Notes: generated from the sequence alone by a model not told the origin. 64,000 nucleotides of DNA from Phialophora verrucosa (GCA_002099365.1 MSED01000008.1:1550001-1614000); one strand, 5' to 3'; positions 42,467-52,533 are shown, counted from the first letter of the stretch. Numbers and translations: made by a program.

Positions 42467-44032
42467 ATGTCTCCCCGCGTTATCACCGGCGCCGTCGAGC
42501 GTATCGCGCGCCTCGACGTCCAACGCGGCCAAACGCGAGTTGGAAAGGAGCTCCGTCCCCGGGAGACGGTGCTCCCCATCGCCATCGCCTCTCTCTTCCT
42601 TTTTTTCATGTGGGGGCTCGCCTACGGGCTCCTCGACATCATGAACTACCACGTCAAGGTAGCCATGGGCGTTAGCCGCGAGAAGGCCGCCATCCTCGCC
42701 GCGGGGTACTACCTCGCGTACATCCCCGGCACGCTTCTCATCGGCGGGCCCTTGGTGAAGCGGTGTGGTTATCGGGTCGCCATGGCGGCCGGTTTGTCCA
42801 TCCTTGCGGTGGGCAACGAGCTAATGTCGGTCGGCGCGGCAAACTGCTCGCTCTGGGGCATGGTGGCCGGCCATTTTGTCATCGGCCTGGGCGTGTCGAC
42901 GCTGGAGCGCTCCGCGAATCCATACGCCGTGAACTGTGGTCCCGAACGGCAGGCAACGCTGCGCATCCTGGTTGCCCAAGCTTGGGCTGGCATTGGCACG
43001 GTGGTCGCGCCTTTCTTGGCCAACGCCTTCATCTTCAACCTGGACACCTCGACCGTGCGCCCCGCTGCCGACCCGCTCCACGAAGGCCGATGCCTCATGC
43101 CTGACAAGGCGGCCTCGGGCTGCGACAAGCTCGGCAGCGTCATCACCTTCTACCGGCTTCTAGGCGCGTGCGTCAGTTCGTTGGCGCTGGTCATCGCCAT
43201 TCTCTTCTTCCGCACCAACTGGTTCCCAGAGATCGCGGTCCCCGTCCCTGCCAACAAGGCCACTTGTGGCTGGAAGGTGTGGACACATCCGCTGGTGTCG
43301 ACCCGGTTTGCTCGCGTCTGGTGGGCCTTCTTCGCAAACTTCGTCAACCTGGGCTGTCAGGTGACGTTTGCTCAATTCTTCATCGAGCACATGAAGGTCA
43401 ACGCGTGCCAGAGCGACAACATGGCCGCCATTTGGATGTCGGTGGCCCAGACGGCATTCGTCGCTGGTCGGTTCGCTGCCGCTGGCCTGGTCGCCTTCCC
43501 CAAGGTGTTCCGGCCTCGATGGGTGCTGCTATGCTTCATCGCTGGGGCAGTGGCCTTTGTCGGGGCGGGAACCGGCATCTCGGCAGGGACTGCAATCGCC
43601 GTGGCTGTCATGGTCATGTTCTTCGAGGCACCATCCTTCCCTATGGTCTTCGAGAGCGCGACCGCCGGCTTCGACGAGTGGAAGGCTTCTTGCGAGACAC
43701 TGATGATCGTCAGTATCTCGGGTGGTGCTCTCCAACCGGCGCTGATGGGTCAGCTTGTCGAGCGCGTTGGCATCTCCCCGGCCTGGTGGTTGACTGCCGG
43801 GTGCTTCGGCCTCGTGTTGACCTACCCACTGGCGATCAACTTGATCTCATCGTTCTCCAAGCAGCTCGACCTGGCCGAGAGCGGTATCGGCGCGGGTGAG
43901 CAGGTCAACGCCGATGAAGAGAACGGGCTCCGGAGGGGATCAAAGGAGGGTTTCAGGGCTCGGGTGATGGAGATGGTGACATGGAGGCGCAAGTCGGCCA
44001 GCTCGGGGACTGCCACTCCAGAGTCAGGATAG
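42467..44032 (+). CDS. FHS-family (fucose/glucose/galactose-type) MFS transporter
   Basis: 521 residues, intronless, start in a CACCATG context (MSPRVITGAVERIARL). About 12 helices. Family marks of the FHS group: LFFMWGLAYGLLDIMNYHVK in helix 1 (fungal FucP-like proteins read FFLWGFAYGLLD), GPLVKRCGYRVAMAAGLS, and GLGVSTLERSANPYAVNCGP in helix 4. An external loop has paired cysteines (GRCLMP, SGCDKL). The C-terminal tail (about 470-521) is charged and cytoplasmic. Family role: proton symport of sugars such as fucose, glucose or galactose; the true substrate here is unknown. Confidence 0.88.
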   Translation: MSPRVITGAVERIARLDVQRGQTRVGKELRPRETVLPIAIASLFLFFMWGLAYGLLDIMNYHVKVAMGVSREKAAILAAGYYLAYIPGTLLIGGPLVKRCGYRVAMAAGLSILAVGNELMSVGAANCSLWGMVAGHFVIGLGVSTLERSANPYAVNCGPERQATLRILVAQAWAGIGTVVAPFLANAFIFNLDTSTVRPAADPLHEGRCLMPDKAASGCDKLGSVITFYRLLGACVSSLALVIAILFFRTNWFPEIAVPVPANKATCGWKVWTHPLVSTRFARVWWAFFANFVNLGCQVTFAQFFIEHMKVNACQSDNMAAIWMSVAQTAFVAGRFAAAGLVAFPKVFRPRWVLLCFIAGAVAFVGAGTGISAGTAIAVAVMVMFFEAPSFPMVFESATAGFDEWKASCETLMIVSISGGALQPALMGQLVERVGISPAWWLTAGCFGLVLTYPLAINLISSFSKQLDLAESGIGAGEQVNADEENGLRRGSKEGFRARVMEMVTWRRKSASSGTATPESG

Positions 44033-44269
44033 GAGATTGCTGGTCGTGTCTTGGTTGGTTTTGGGGCCCTTTTTCCATCTGCTTGTCTTCTAGTGTCAGT
44101 ATAGGCAACTTGGAATGAACGCGCAGGGCCACACGTGGAGACTGAGCAGGCAGGGCGGTTATGATACACGAGATAACCCTAGCCAGATACCTAACAGACA
44201 AAGCACTGATACAAATGATCCCCAGTCGAGCGGCGATGTGATCCCTAACACCACCTGCAGTCGTAAACT
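44033..44269. other. short convergent intergenic
   Basis: Nothing recognised. It lies between the FHS gene and the Fpg/Nei gene. Confidence 0.4.
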
Positions 44270-45697
44270 TCAGGCCTTGCTATGGCGACCTGACCGCCTC
44301 CTCGCGCCATTATCCGGGGTCACCTTAGGTGCTGCAGACTTCCCTGCTTTGCTCACACCGTTGGCTGCTTTAACTTTCGCCGTCTCCTTCGCGTTCTCTG
44401 CAGCAGCTTTAGTTGGCTTGAGTCGCTTTGCATCCCCGTTGGGCTTCGGCTCCGCCTCTTTCTTCGCCTGTGCTTTGCCCCGAGCAGTAGTTTTCCTAGG
44501 TAGGACCTCTTCTTCATCTTCTTCTGCTTCTGCCTCGTCCTCACTCTCTTCCAATTTTGCAGTCTTGCCCTTCTTGGACTTTTTACGAGGCTTCTCCTGG
44601 TCGGCCGGTGGATCAGCCTTCGCGGCCTTGCCTCTCTTATTCGGCTTCTTTTGCTGCTTCTCTTCTTCCTCCTCCTCCTCCTCCTCCTCTTCATCGTCCT
44701 CTTCCTCTTCCTTCACGGCCTTGCGTTTCTTCCCCTGAGCTTTCTTCGGCGCCTCTCCCTCCCCGTCAACCAGCACCGCTTCGTCCATGTCTTTCGCCAC
44801 AGGTCCGGTTTTCTTCTGGACCGACGGGACCACGGCGCTGGTCCGACCACCCACAGTCAGGAAAGCAATCTTTTCACCATTCGGCAACGTGTTCGAGGCA
44901 TTCTTCTTGCCCTTTTGCCATCGGTGCTTGAAAAGCCAATCTTCAGGAAACTTGTCGGAATCGCCCAGCAAGTCCACGGACGTGCCGCAGACGTAGTGGA
45001 TCGCCCGGTGCAGCTGCTCGATCTGTTCGTCCTTGAGCGTGTTTGCATACTGCTCCGGGTGAACCTTTGCGTTGTACAAGACCTCGTCGCCCACCCAGTT
45101 GCCGATGCCGGAGATGTTGGCCTGATCCAACAGCATGGCCTTGATGGGGACTTTCTTCGACCTGCATTTCTGCCTCAGCCACTCCACGGTCACGAGGGCC
45201 TTGTCGACAACAGGGTCCGGTCCATTCTCCTTCAGCGGCGTGTTCTGGCGGATCTCGGCGGCAGGGCAATCGACCAGCCTCACGCGAGCCAGTCTCCTCA
45301 TGTCCACGAATGCAGCTTCAACGGCCTCCGCGCCATCCTCGGGTTTTGTCTCGAGCATGAACTTGACAAATTTCGGCGGCCAAGGCTCGTCGCCCTTCTT
45401 GCTGGCCTTGGGCTGGTAGTAGTACGTGTGTTCGGACTTGAAGTTCAACCAGCCCGTCATGCCGAAGTGCATGACCGGATGGGGCGGGCTCGACATGATC
45501 ATCCAGAAATATTTCCCTTGTTGACCGACATCCAGCACTGTTTTGCCGGCCATGTGCTGTTCGAACTCGGCGGCGGAGGTGCCGACCTTGCCGTAGACGA
45601 TGGGGTCATCTTGCGCGCTGACTTTGGCGAGTGTCTTGCCGACAAGGAGTTTGCGAATATAATGCACGATTCGCGCGACCTCGGCGATCTCAGGCAT
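44270..45697 (-). CDS. Fpg/Nei-family DNA glycosylase with charged tail
   Basis: 475 residues, intronless. Starts MPEIAEVARIVHYI: Pro2 (the Schiff-base nucleophile) and Glu3 are kept, though the usual LPEVE is replaced by IAEVA. GQQGKYFWMIM carries the beta-lyase lysine, and HFGMTGWL follows. The helix-two-turn-helix motif is NISGIGNWVGDEVLYNAKVH. The zinc finger is replaced by a zincless loop (LTVGGRTSAVVPSVQKKT), as in plant and fungal relatives. From about residue 300 a long Lys/Glu-rich tail follows, with a run of some ten Glu encoded by a GAG/GAA microsatellite near 44660-44710. Such tails bind DNA or histones and carry nuclear localisation signals. Role: excision of oxidised bases (formamidopyrimidines, hydantoins) with AP lyase activity. 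Confidence 0.9.
   Translation of the reverse strand: MPEIAEVARIVHYIRKLLVGKTLAKVSAQDDPIVYGKVGTSAAEFEQHMAGKTVLDVGQQGKYFWMIMSSPPHPVMHFGMTGWLNFKSEHTYYYQPKASKKGDEPWPPKFVKFMLETKPEDGAEAVEAAFVDMRRLARVRLVDCPAAEIRQNTPLKENGPDPVVDKALVTVEWLRQKCRSKKVPIKAMLLDQANISGIGNWVGDEVLYNAKVHPEQYANTLKDEQIEQLHRAIHYVCGTSVDLLGDSDKFPEDWLFKHRWQKGKKNASNTLPNGEKIAFLTVGGRTSAVVPSVQKKTGPVAKDMDEAVLVDGEGEAPKKAQGKKRKAVKEEEEDDEEEEEEEEEEEKQQKKPNKRGKAAKADPPADQEKPRKKSKKGKTAKLEESEDEAEAEEDEEEVLPRKTTARGKAQAKKEAEPKPNGDAKRLKPTKAAAENAKETAKVKAANGVSKAGKSAAPKVTPDNGARRRSGRHSKA
44655..44710. repeat. GAG/GAA microsatellite in coding sequence
   Basis: A run of CTC/CTT triplets on the plus strand codes the poly-Glu stretch of the Fpg/Nei tail. Triplet-repeat length variation would change the tail without frameshift. 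Confidence 0.6.
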
Positions 45698-46393
45698 GCT
45701 GGCTGATGTAGATTGCCGTTCTGGTGAGCTTCGTCGATGAGAGGAGCCGGCGCTCAGGCGCGCCCGAACACGCCGCTTTCGATTGTGCTTTTAGAAACTG
45801 GCCGTTGCGAGCGCTCTTCTTCCAATCTTTACACAGACAAAAGTCCTAGTAAGAGCGACGATTGGAGAAGTATTTACAGATGATGATTGAGGAGCCGATA
45901 CTATGGCAGTGAACAACTGGTGAACTATGTAATGCGGAGTTTCCTGAGTCAGAACGCGTATCAAGGGACGCGTTTAGTGGTTTGAGAGAAATACGGGTAA
46001 TACGAGTAATACGGGGTGGTACGGAGGAATAACCGAACGAGCGTCAATGACATAATGCATGTGCCTCGTCGTCAAAGTGCAGCCTCGTCCTCTCCTCACC
46101 TTACTGCTCATCGATATCCTCAGTCCGGTGCAGATACAGGCTTGTTGCCCTAATTAGACTTTTGCTGCTACTTTCTAGAAAAAAACGTTCTATACTTTTC
46201 ATTTCTCAGCTCGAAGGAGTCCACTGCACTCATCAAGCTGGCGTGGTTTTGGACCTCAGCATCCCCTCCATCAACTCCTCAACACTCGCCTCCACCCACC
46301 TCTCAAGCTCTCCACCCGGACCCTCCACGAGGTAGACGATCAGACTTCCCTACCCCTAGGCGAGCTTCTGAACCTTCGCCCCGACCTCCCATA
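45698..46393. other. divergent promoter region
   Basis: Between the Fpg/Nei gene (minus) and the Cid2/Mix23 gene (plus). No gene recognised. Confidence 0.4.
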
Positions 46394-46987
46394 ATGTCCA
46401 AACCGACCACCACACCCATAAACCTTACACCACAATTCTGCTTCAACACCCGCGTGCTTCGAGACTTCCTGCGCCTCTCCCGCGCAAGCATAGACGACAG
46501 CATCTCAACGAACCTCAACGCCCTGCTCACACCGTCCACGACATCCCCGTTCGATCCATCTTCCACATCGATACGAAATCCTTCGCTGCCAACCTCATTA
46601 ACCCGAGCGCCTATACCGAGGGAGACGAGCCGGACGTTTCTACACTCTGTTTTGTTCCCGAGTTGGCAGGCTCGCTCCGACGTTATTTCATACTGTGCAA
46701 GCGTGGCGACGAGTCCGGACCCCAACGATCCGGACCTGATCGAGCGGGAAGCCCTGAACAGGCGGGACGCAGAACGGATCGTCAACGAGCGGCTGGATCC
46801 GTATTCAGGACGTTTCTTCCCGAGGGAGTCGCGGGCAGAAATGCTGGCGGGGCTGTTGAGGAACGAGAACGCCGTGGAGCAGATCGTACGGAATCGGAGC
46901 TGGGAAATCGTCCAGGAACGGTGCGAGGGTGTCGATGAAGGGACGTGGGGTGAAGCGGTAGATAAATGGCGCGAGGGGCGGAGATGA
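46394..46987 (+). CDS. Cid2/Mix23-family protein
   Basis: 197 residues, intronless, ATG 46394 (MSKPTTTPINLTPQ). The diagnostic N-terminal segment reads FCFNTRVLRDFLRLSRASID followed by DSISTNLNALL, the core of the caffeine-induced-death-protein-2 family. Ahead of the C-terminal helices are CASVATSPDPNDPD and LIEREALNRRDAERIVNERL. Yeast Mix23, the best-studied relative, is a small intermembrane-space protein that helps MIA-dependent import. Whether the cysteine spacing here forms the same twin motif I could not settle. The family assignment is by the N-terminal motif. Confidence 0.75.
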   Translation: MSKPTTTPINLTPQFCFNTRVLRDFLRLSRASIDDSISTNLNALLTPSTTSPFDPSSTSIRNPSLPTSLTRAPIPRETSRTFLHSVLFPSWQARSDVISYCASVATSPDPNDPDLIEREALNRRDAERIVNERLDPYSGRFFPRESRAEMLAGLLRNENAVEQIVRNRSWEIVQERCEGVDEGTWGEAVDKWREGRR

Positions 46988-47351
46988 AGGAACTAAGGAA
47001 ATGAGTCGCTCTAAATGAGCGAAGCCAAGTTTCATCGGGGAGCAACTACGGTCCAGATTCGAAATCCAGGTCTTCCTGGAAAAGAGGCACGATGATTCAC
47101 CTTGGACGGCGGAGCGCAATATCCCGCTCTCAACCCCAGCTCGGGTCCGGCATACCATCTCCTCTCGAACTGTACATATCATATCTCTTGGCGGCCGATC
47201 GGACGTCCCACGAGAGAGAAAAACAAAATGCCGAACACCAGCTCATAAAAAAGACAAAAACTCCGCGCGCGGTCTGTTTCGAACAGACCTCGCTGGTGCA
47301 GAGAAACCCCGGGATGGGATTTTTTTCCTTTTCGGATGCGCTCGGTCGGGA

Positions 47352-47482
47352 TCGTGGCCATATCGGATCGTTCGTGTCGGTCGGGTCGTCAGTTCGAGTC
47401 GCATCGTTCGCAGTTCGAGTCGGTCGGATCGTTCGTGTTCGGTTCGAAGTTCGAGTCGCTCGTGGCCATATCGGATCGTTCG
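47352..47482. repeat. diverged shoulder with 23-bp direct repeat
   Basis: The 23-mer TCGTGGCCATATCGGATCGT + TCG occurs at 47352-47374 and 47460-47482, with many TTCGAGTCG-like words between. It looks like an older, mutated part of the adjoining minisatellite. Confidence 0.7.
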
Positions 47483-47500
47483 CAATTCGGGTCTGTCCGA

Positions 47501-47660
47501 GTCGGTCGTCGTTCGAGTCGGTCGTCGTTCGAGTCGGTCGTCGTTCGAGTCGGTCGTCGTTCGAGTCGGTCGTCGTTCGAGTCGGTCGTCGTTCGAGTCG
47601 GTCGTCGTTCGAGTCGGTCGTCGTTCGAGTCGGTCGTCGTTCGAGTCGGTCGTCGTTCGA
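47501..47660. repeat. 16-bp minisatellite, ten perfect copies
   Basis: The unit GTCGGTCGTCGTTCGA is repeated ten times without error over exactly 160 nt. The unit has no stop in any of the six frames, so it produces long frames with a 16-residue period on both strands (RLERRPTRTTTDSNDD on the minus strand). Perfect identity suggests recent expansion or active homogenisation. Confidence 0.92.
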
Positions 47661-48041
47661 GTCGTCGAGTCGCCCGGGTCGTTCCTGCCATCGTTAGTTG
47701 GGTCATTTTCTGCAGCTTCAATATTTAAACCTAGTGCAAAGTGAAGTGAATTTCTGGTGGGTGTTGTTGAGGGAAAGTCGGCCGGATCAAGTGGTCTGTG
47801 AAGATCGATGGCAGGCACATACTGCACGTGCCCGGTGCTCGTTGGACGAGGCTGAAGGCGAGGCGGAGGACGAGCAGGACAGATATCCTAGCACTCCGGA
47901 CGGGGGTAAGAACAATTACTCGATGTATAGAGGACATATTCAACTCCTGACATATGCTGTTGTCTATTATATCCTACCTGTCCCGTCCTTTGCTATGTTA
48001 TGCTGTCCTATCTTGAAACCGGGCTATGCAGGCGACTTGTG

Positions 48042-49739
48042 TCAATTCTCCCCTCTACGTCTATTCCGATCTCGATGCCTCTCCACCCGCTGCAAGCTTT
48101 CTTTGACACCCCAACCGTGTTTCAACAACTCGCCTACGTCTTCGAGCCCCAGTCCCATGGTTTCAGGATAAATGCACCATACGACCACCCACCCAATGGC
48201 ACAGACAACAGCGTAACAGACAAATGTCCACTGCGGGCCGAGAAGGTCCATCATCGGAAGGAACGTCAGCCCCACAACGGTATTACACAGCCAATTCGTC
48301 GCTGTGGCCAATGATGAGCCTAACGAGCGGACACTAAGCGGGAAGAGTTCGGACTGCTGCCAGGGGACGGGGCCGAGACCCATCGCATAGGTTGAGACGT
48401 ACACGAGCATGGCGATGAGGATGCTGATGGCGGGAAGTCGCGGAATAGGATCGCCGTATGGGTTACGGCCAGGCGCACGAGCGTCAACTTTGTCGTCATC
48501 TGCGGGGAGGCGGATGAAGGTGAATGCGACCGCACAGAGGAGCAAGCCCAACGCCATGAATGGGATGGTGAGGAGTAAAATCCTCCGGCGTCCAAGTCGG
48601 TCGATCAGATTGAATGCCGCAATGGTGAAGAGGAAGTTAGTGCCCGCGACGCTCAGCGACGTCAAAGTCGGGGATTCAAAGCCTAGAAGTTGGAAGATCG
48701 TGGCAGAGAAGTACATGAGAGAGTTGAACCCGCAGAGTTGCTGCAGGGCTTGGAGCGAGCAGGTGATGGTCAGCGCTCTGGCGTGTGGTGGGTGTAGAAG
48801 CAGAGATTGTAACGTCGGACTAACGAGGAAGGGTGCTTTGGATTCTGGCAAGTGGCGCAGCTGAGCATGGGCTTCCTCCTCGTCAAGAAGTTCTTTTTGG
48901 ATGCCGAGGATGATTTCGGTGACAAGGTCTTCTGGCTTGTCTGTCATGCCGCGGTAGACTTTTCTGAGAACAGCTTTGGCGTCTGTTTCCCTTTGAATCT
49001 TTGCCAGGAAACGCGGAGTCTCCGGCATGAAGGTCAACATGACCAATTGTAGCAGGGCAGGTGCGGAGCCGAGACCGACCATCCATCTCCATCCGCCTGG
49101 CATGGTTGAAAATGCCCATCCGATCAGATATGCAATGACTTGTCCGCCAGTGATGAAGAGTAAAGATACGGTGACCAATCTCCCTCTCAAGTGGCTTGGT
49201 GCGAGCTCAGAGATATACAGTGGCACAATGAGACTGGCGCCTCCAATGGCAAGTCCAACAACACTTCTACCGAGTATCATTCCCCATAGTGAGCTCGTCA
49301 AGGCCTGCCATAGCGCGCCAGCGGTGAAGAGTGCATCTGCAAATAGGATGACGTTCTTCCGTCCCACCCTATCTGCCAGAACTCCAGCAACCGGGCTCGC
49401 GACGAGTGCGAAGAGGCTGGTGCAAGAGGTAACGAGCCCTTTATCGAGAGTCGTCAATGTACGACCAGAGAGATCAGTGCCAATGGAGACGAGGGTGCTC
49501 GATATAACACCAGTGTCATAGCCAAAAAGCAGACCGGAAATGCAAGCGGAGACTGTTAGGGCCCATATGAACGCATTCCCGGAATGCTCTACTGCCACAG
49601 AAGCAGAGTTATATTCATTGTCATGTCGTTGGCGGTCTGCAATCAGCGGTGCATCTGGCGACGTATCATCGTCGCGGACGGCTGGCATTTCTTGTAATTC
49701 CACCTCTTCTCGCTTGAATTCTTCTGGCTGGCTGGGCAT
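48042..49739 (-). CDS. myo-inositol-type sugar transporter (MFS)
   Basis: 565 residues from ATG 49739 (MPSQPEEFKREEVELQ); an upstream ATG at 49814 would add 25 unconserved residues. Twelve helices in the sugar-porter pattern: GLLFGYDTGVISSTL in helix 1, GVLADRVGRKNVILFADALF after helix 2, VPLYISELAPSHLRGRLVT after helix 4, FMPETPRFL after helix 6, QQLCGFNSLMYFSATIF in helix 7, and a C-terminal YPETMGLGLEDV. The set VPWQQSELFPLSVRSLG in the second half fits the ITR1/ITR2 myo-inositol group better than hexose carriers. Role: proton-coupled uptake of inositol or a related polyol. Divergent from nar1. Confidence 0.88.
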   Translation of the reverse strand: MPSQPEEFKREEVELQEMPAVRDDDTSPDAPLIADRQRHDNEYNSASVAVEHSGNAFIWALTVSACISGLLFGYDTGVISSTLVSIGTDLSGRTLTTLDKGLVTSCTSLFALVASPVAGVLADRVGRKNVILFADALFTAGALWQALTSSLWGMILGRSVVGLAIGGASLIVPLYISELAPSHLRGRLVTVSLLFITGGQVIAYLIGWAFSTMPGGWRWMVGLGSAPALLQLVMLTFMPETPRFLAKIQRETDAKAVLRKVYRGMTDKPEDLVTEIILGIQKELLDEEEAHAQLRHLPESKAPFLVSPTLQSLLLHPPHARALTITCSLQALQQLCGFNSLMYFSATIFQLLGFESPTLTSLSVAGTNFLFTIAAFNLIDRLGRRRILLLTIPFMALGLLLCAVAFTFIRLPADDDKVDARAPGRNPYGDPIPRLPAISILIAMLVYVSTYAMGLGPVPWQQSELFPLSVRSLGSSLATATNWLCNTVVGLTFLPMMDLLGPQWTFVCYAVVCAIGWVVVWCIYPETMGLGLEDVGELLKHGWGVKESLQRVERHRDRNRRRGEN

Positions 49740-50120
49740 ACAGAGCCGATATATGCATGCTGGTGGTGATCGGGCGTGGTCGTGTGCGCTGGTCAGGAGC
49801 AGGCAGAGGGTCATGTGAGTTGGACATTGGACGGTAGTACATTCGCAGCGGGCTGTTTCGGGGAGACTTCCTAGAGGGGTGCTTAGTCATACACTTGCGG
49901 CTATTACCACGTGACGAACGCTATCCCCATTGGGCCACGACGTCAAAGCGCAGGCGAATTTTGCGGGGCCGATGGTCGGAGTTCGTCGCAGTCTCGCCAT
50001 TAATAATTCCTGCGCAGCCAGTTGATAACAAACGCCACTCCCATAACCCATTGATCTGAAGGATCGTTGAGTTCGAGGGCGCCCCGACTCTCGTCCTTCG
50101 TTGTACACCTGGCAGCCACC
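49740..50120. promoter_or_regulatory. bidirectional promoter, inositol transporter / nar1
   Basis: About 300-380 bp shared by two divergent genes. No clear TATA element. Whether the two are co-regulated is not visible from sequence. Confidence 0.45.
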
Positions 50121-51923
50121 ATGAGCGCCATCCTCTCAAAAGATGACCTCAACGACTTCATCTCGCCCGGCGTCGCTTGCATTAAGCCTATCGAGACCCT
50201 CCCGAAGCAGGACGACTCGAACCCTTACGAGGTCACGACCGAGGACAAGGTCCAGGCACAGAACCCTGCGCCGGCATCCATATCCCTAACTGATTGTCTC
50301 GCCTGCTCGGGCTGTGTCACTTCCGCCGAAGCGGTGCTGGTGTCTCTGCAGTCGCACACCGAAGTCTTGAACACACTAGATTCCCATCCTTCGTTGGATG
50401 TACGATACTTGATTCACCAAAAGAATGGTGTCGTCAATGGACATACTTCCCCGCCTGCGGACGCAAAAGTCTTCATCGCGAGTGTGAGCCCGCAGGTCCG
50501 GGCAAGTCTGGCGGCCACGTTCGGCATCTCAGAGAGAGATGCTGGTTTTATGATTGAACAATTTTTAAGTGGAGCGCAAGGACTCCGGATAGGTGGACAG
50601 CACAAGAGTGCTTTCTCTTATGTGGTTGATACCAACCAGGCCAGAGAAGCATGTCTGGTTCTGGGAGCGGAGGAAGTGGCAGAATCAATAGCCAGCAAGT
50701 CCAAGTCGAGGCCGGTCCTGACTTCTGCTTGTCCTGGTTGGATCTGCTACGTTGAGAAGACACACCCACACATCATCCCTCATTTGTCGACCTTGAAATC
50801 TCCCCAGGCACTGTCGGGAACACTCCTCAAGTCCACTTTAAGCAGAACCTTGGGCATTCATCCCTCGCAGATTTGGCATCTGGCGATAATGCCGTGCTTC
50901 GACAAGAAACTTGAAGCAAGCAGAGAGGAACTTACCGACCGTTGGTGGAGAGACTCTGATCCTTCCAGCTCCCCGATACGCGACGTCGACTGTGTTATTA
51001 CCTCCCGCGAACTCCTTTCCCTTGCCTCAGCACGGGGCATCCGACTCTCCGAGCTCCCGCTCAAACCCATTTCCCCCTTCGACCGTGTTCCGTTCCCGGA
51101 CTCGCGGATCTCAGAATTCCTCTTCCCAAGGCCACGGCGGCGGAGTGGACAACAGACAGCAACCGCTGGCCCCTCGGGGGGCTACCTCTACCATATCCTT
51201 CTCACAGAACAATACCACCATCCCGGCTCGACTATTTCTGTTCAACGCGGCCGGAATGCCGATGTGGTTGAATATGCGCTGCTTTCCTCGTCTGGCGCGA
51301 CTATCATGAAATGCGCACGATATTACGGCTTCCGAAATATTCAGAACTTGGTTCGCAAACTGAAACCGGCGAGACAAAGCAAATTGCCTGGAGCGGCAAG
51401 GCGGATGACACAAGCCGCTGGCGCTGGAAGTGCAACCGACTATGCCTATGTGGAAGTCATGGCTTGTCCCGGGGGCTGCACGAATGGAGGCGGACAGATC
51501 AAGGTCGATGATGTCGCCGAGGTTTTACCCCAAACAAGAGGGGAGGAAGTTGCGAATGGCTCCAGTCCACAGGCTCAGAAGGAGTGGCTACGAAGAGTCG
51601 ATGAAGCTTATTACTCCGCTGAATCTGACGAAGACCTCTCTTGTATTGATGACCTAGGAGATGTGGAGATGACGAACGGTGTCAACGGTCATGGCAAAGT
51701 GAACGGCCATACGGAACGCCAAATCATCAACGACATCGACACGGATGAGGTCCACGACTTCCTTCATCACTGGTCCCGCCTTGTTGGTGTTCCTATCTCC
51801 AAGCTTGCGTATACGACCTTTCGCGAGGTGGAGAGTGATGTAGGCAAGAACAAGCCAGCAAGCAAGATGAGTGACACAGAGCGAATAGCGAGTATCGCTG
51901 GATTAAGTGGTGGGGGGTGGTAA
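50121..51923 (+). CDS. nar1: cytosolic Fe-S assembly factor Nar1
   Basis: 600 residues, intronless, ATG 50121 in a GCCACCATG context (MSAILSKDDLNDFISPGVAC). N-terminal cluster ligands: Cys20 and the CLACSGCVTSAEA block. The hydrogenase-like core shows TSACPGWICYVEKTHPHIIP, SPQALSGTLLK, IMPCFDKKLEA and DCVITSREL. The C-terminal cluster block is EVMACPGGCTNGGGQIK. This is the order of the iron-only-hydrogenase-like Nar1/NARF family, without the hydrogenase H-cluster maturation context. Role: core of the CIA pathway, passing 4Fe-4S clusters to cytosolic and nuclear proteins such as polymerases and helicases. An Asn/Gly/His-rich insert (about 515-545) is normal for filamentous fungi. Confidence 0.93.
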   Translation: MSAILSKDDLNDFISPGVACIKPIETLPKQDDSNPYEVTTEDKVQAQNPAPASISLTDCLACSGCVTSAEAVLVSLQSHTEVLNTLDSHPSLDVRYLIHQKNGVVNGHTSPPADAKVFIASVSPQVRASLAATFGISERDAGFMIEQFLSGAQGLRIGGQHKSAFSYVVDTNQAREACLVLGAEEVAESIASKSKSRPVLTSACPGWICYVEKTHPHIIPHLSTLKSPQALSGTLLKSTLSRTLGIHPSQIWHLAIMPCFDKKLEASREELTDRWWRDSDPSSSPIRDVDCVITSRELLSLASARGIRLSELPLKPISPFDRVPFPDSRISEFLFPRPRRRSGQQTATAGPSGGYLYHILLTEQYHHPGSTISVQRGRNADVVEYALLSSSGATIMKCARYYGFRNIQNLVRKLKPARQSKLPGAARRMTQAAGAGSATDYAYVEVMACPGGCTNGGGQIKVDDVAEVLPQTRGEEVANGSSPQAQKEWLRRVDEAYYSAESDEDLSCIDDLGDVEMTNGVNGHGKVNGHTERQIINDIDTDEVHDFLHHWSRLVGVPISKLAYTTFREVESDVGKNKPASKMSDTERIASIAGLSGGGW

Positions 51924-52533
51924 AGGTTGAAGACCCAGATTTAGACAGGCCGCCAGGCCGCTCATATCCAGGGCTGCATGATAACATGATATAGACAGCA
52001 TTGATACCCAGTGACATAACTCTGAACCGCAGCTGAGGATGAATAACATGACGACGGCCTCGACTCGTTGTAAGAGGCTCTTCCTGGTATCTAAGCCGAC
52101 TCCGATTTGTATTCTACCATTCGCTTGCTTCTAAAACAAGATGAGGCCCTCCATGAACGATACATGCTCACGAGTTCATGTAATCAGGCCCTGTGGTCCT
52201 GCTGCTCCTGTTGCCTAAGGGTCCTCCAACCCATGTGCAAGCGCCTCTGAAGCACCACCATCAGATAGATACCTCAACTCAACGCGGAATGCTGACATCT
52301 CCTGCAAATCCTATTGATAAGGCATCTGATGACCTTCGCCGTAAAGCTAACAGTCCCTCGAACATCTGGTCTCAGACTCCTTTTATTTTGTGATTGGGGG
52401 CAGCGGCTGAGACAGCCTTGCCTCGGTTGACTTTCCTTGCAATGCTCCCTACCAACAAGGCTGCGTCTTTCTGCTGTAACTACTCGCGAATTCTCAATCA
52501 CCACCGACGGCAGAACAGAGGAGAGATGAGCGA
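51924..52533. other. intergenic region
   Basis: Downstream of nar1, upstream of the LYR gene. No gene or repeat is recognised. Confidence 0.4.

Larger units (their letters stand above)
46988..48041. other. intergenic region with minisatellite
   Basis: Contains the 16-bp tandem repeat and its diverged shoulder. Open frames of about 190-200 codons on both strands are created by the repeat and are not taken as genes. Confidence 0.6.

Noticed and set aside
42821..43899. Several 80-240 codon frames on both strands
   Set aside because: Shadows of the GC-rich FHS transporter gene.
44651..45706. 351-codon plus-strand frame
   Set aside because: Antisense shadow of the Fpg/Nei gene, which has clear catalytic motifs.
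47092..47827. Long open frames on both strands over the 16-bp repeat
   Set aside because: The 16-nt unit has no stop in any frame, so long frames with a 16-residue period arise automatically. No start context, splice or family signal supports a gene.
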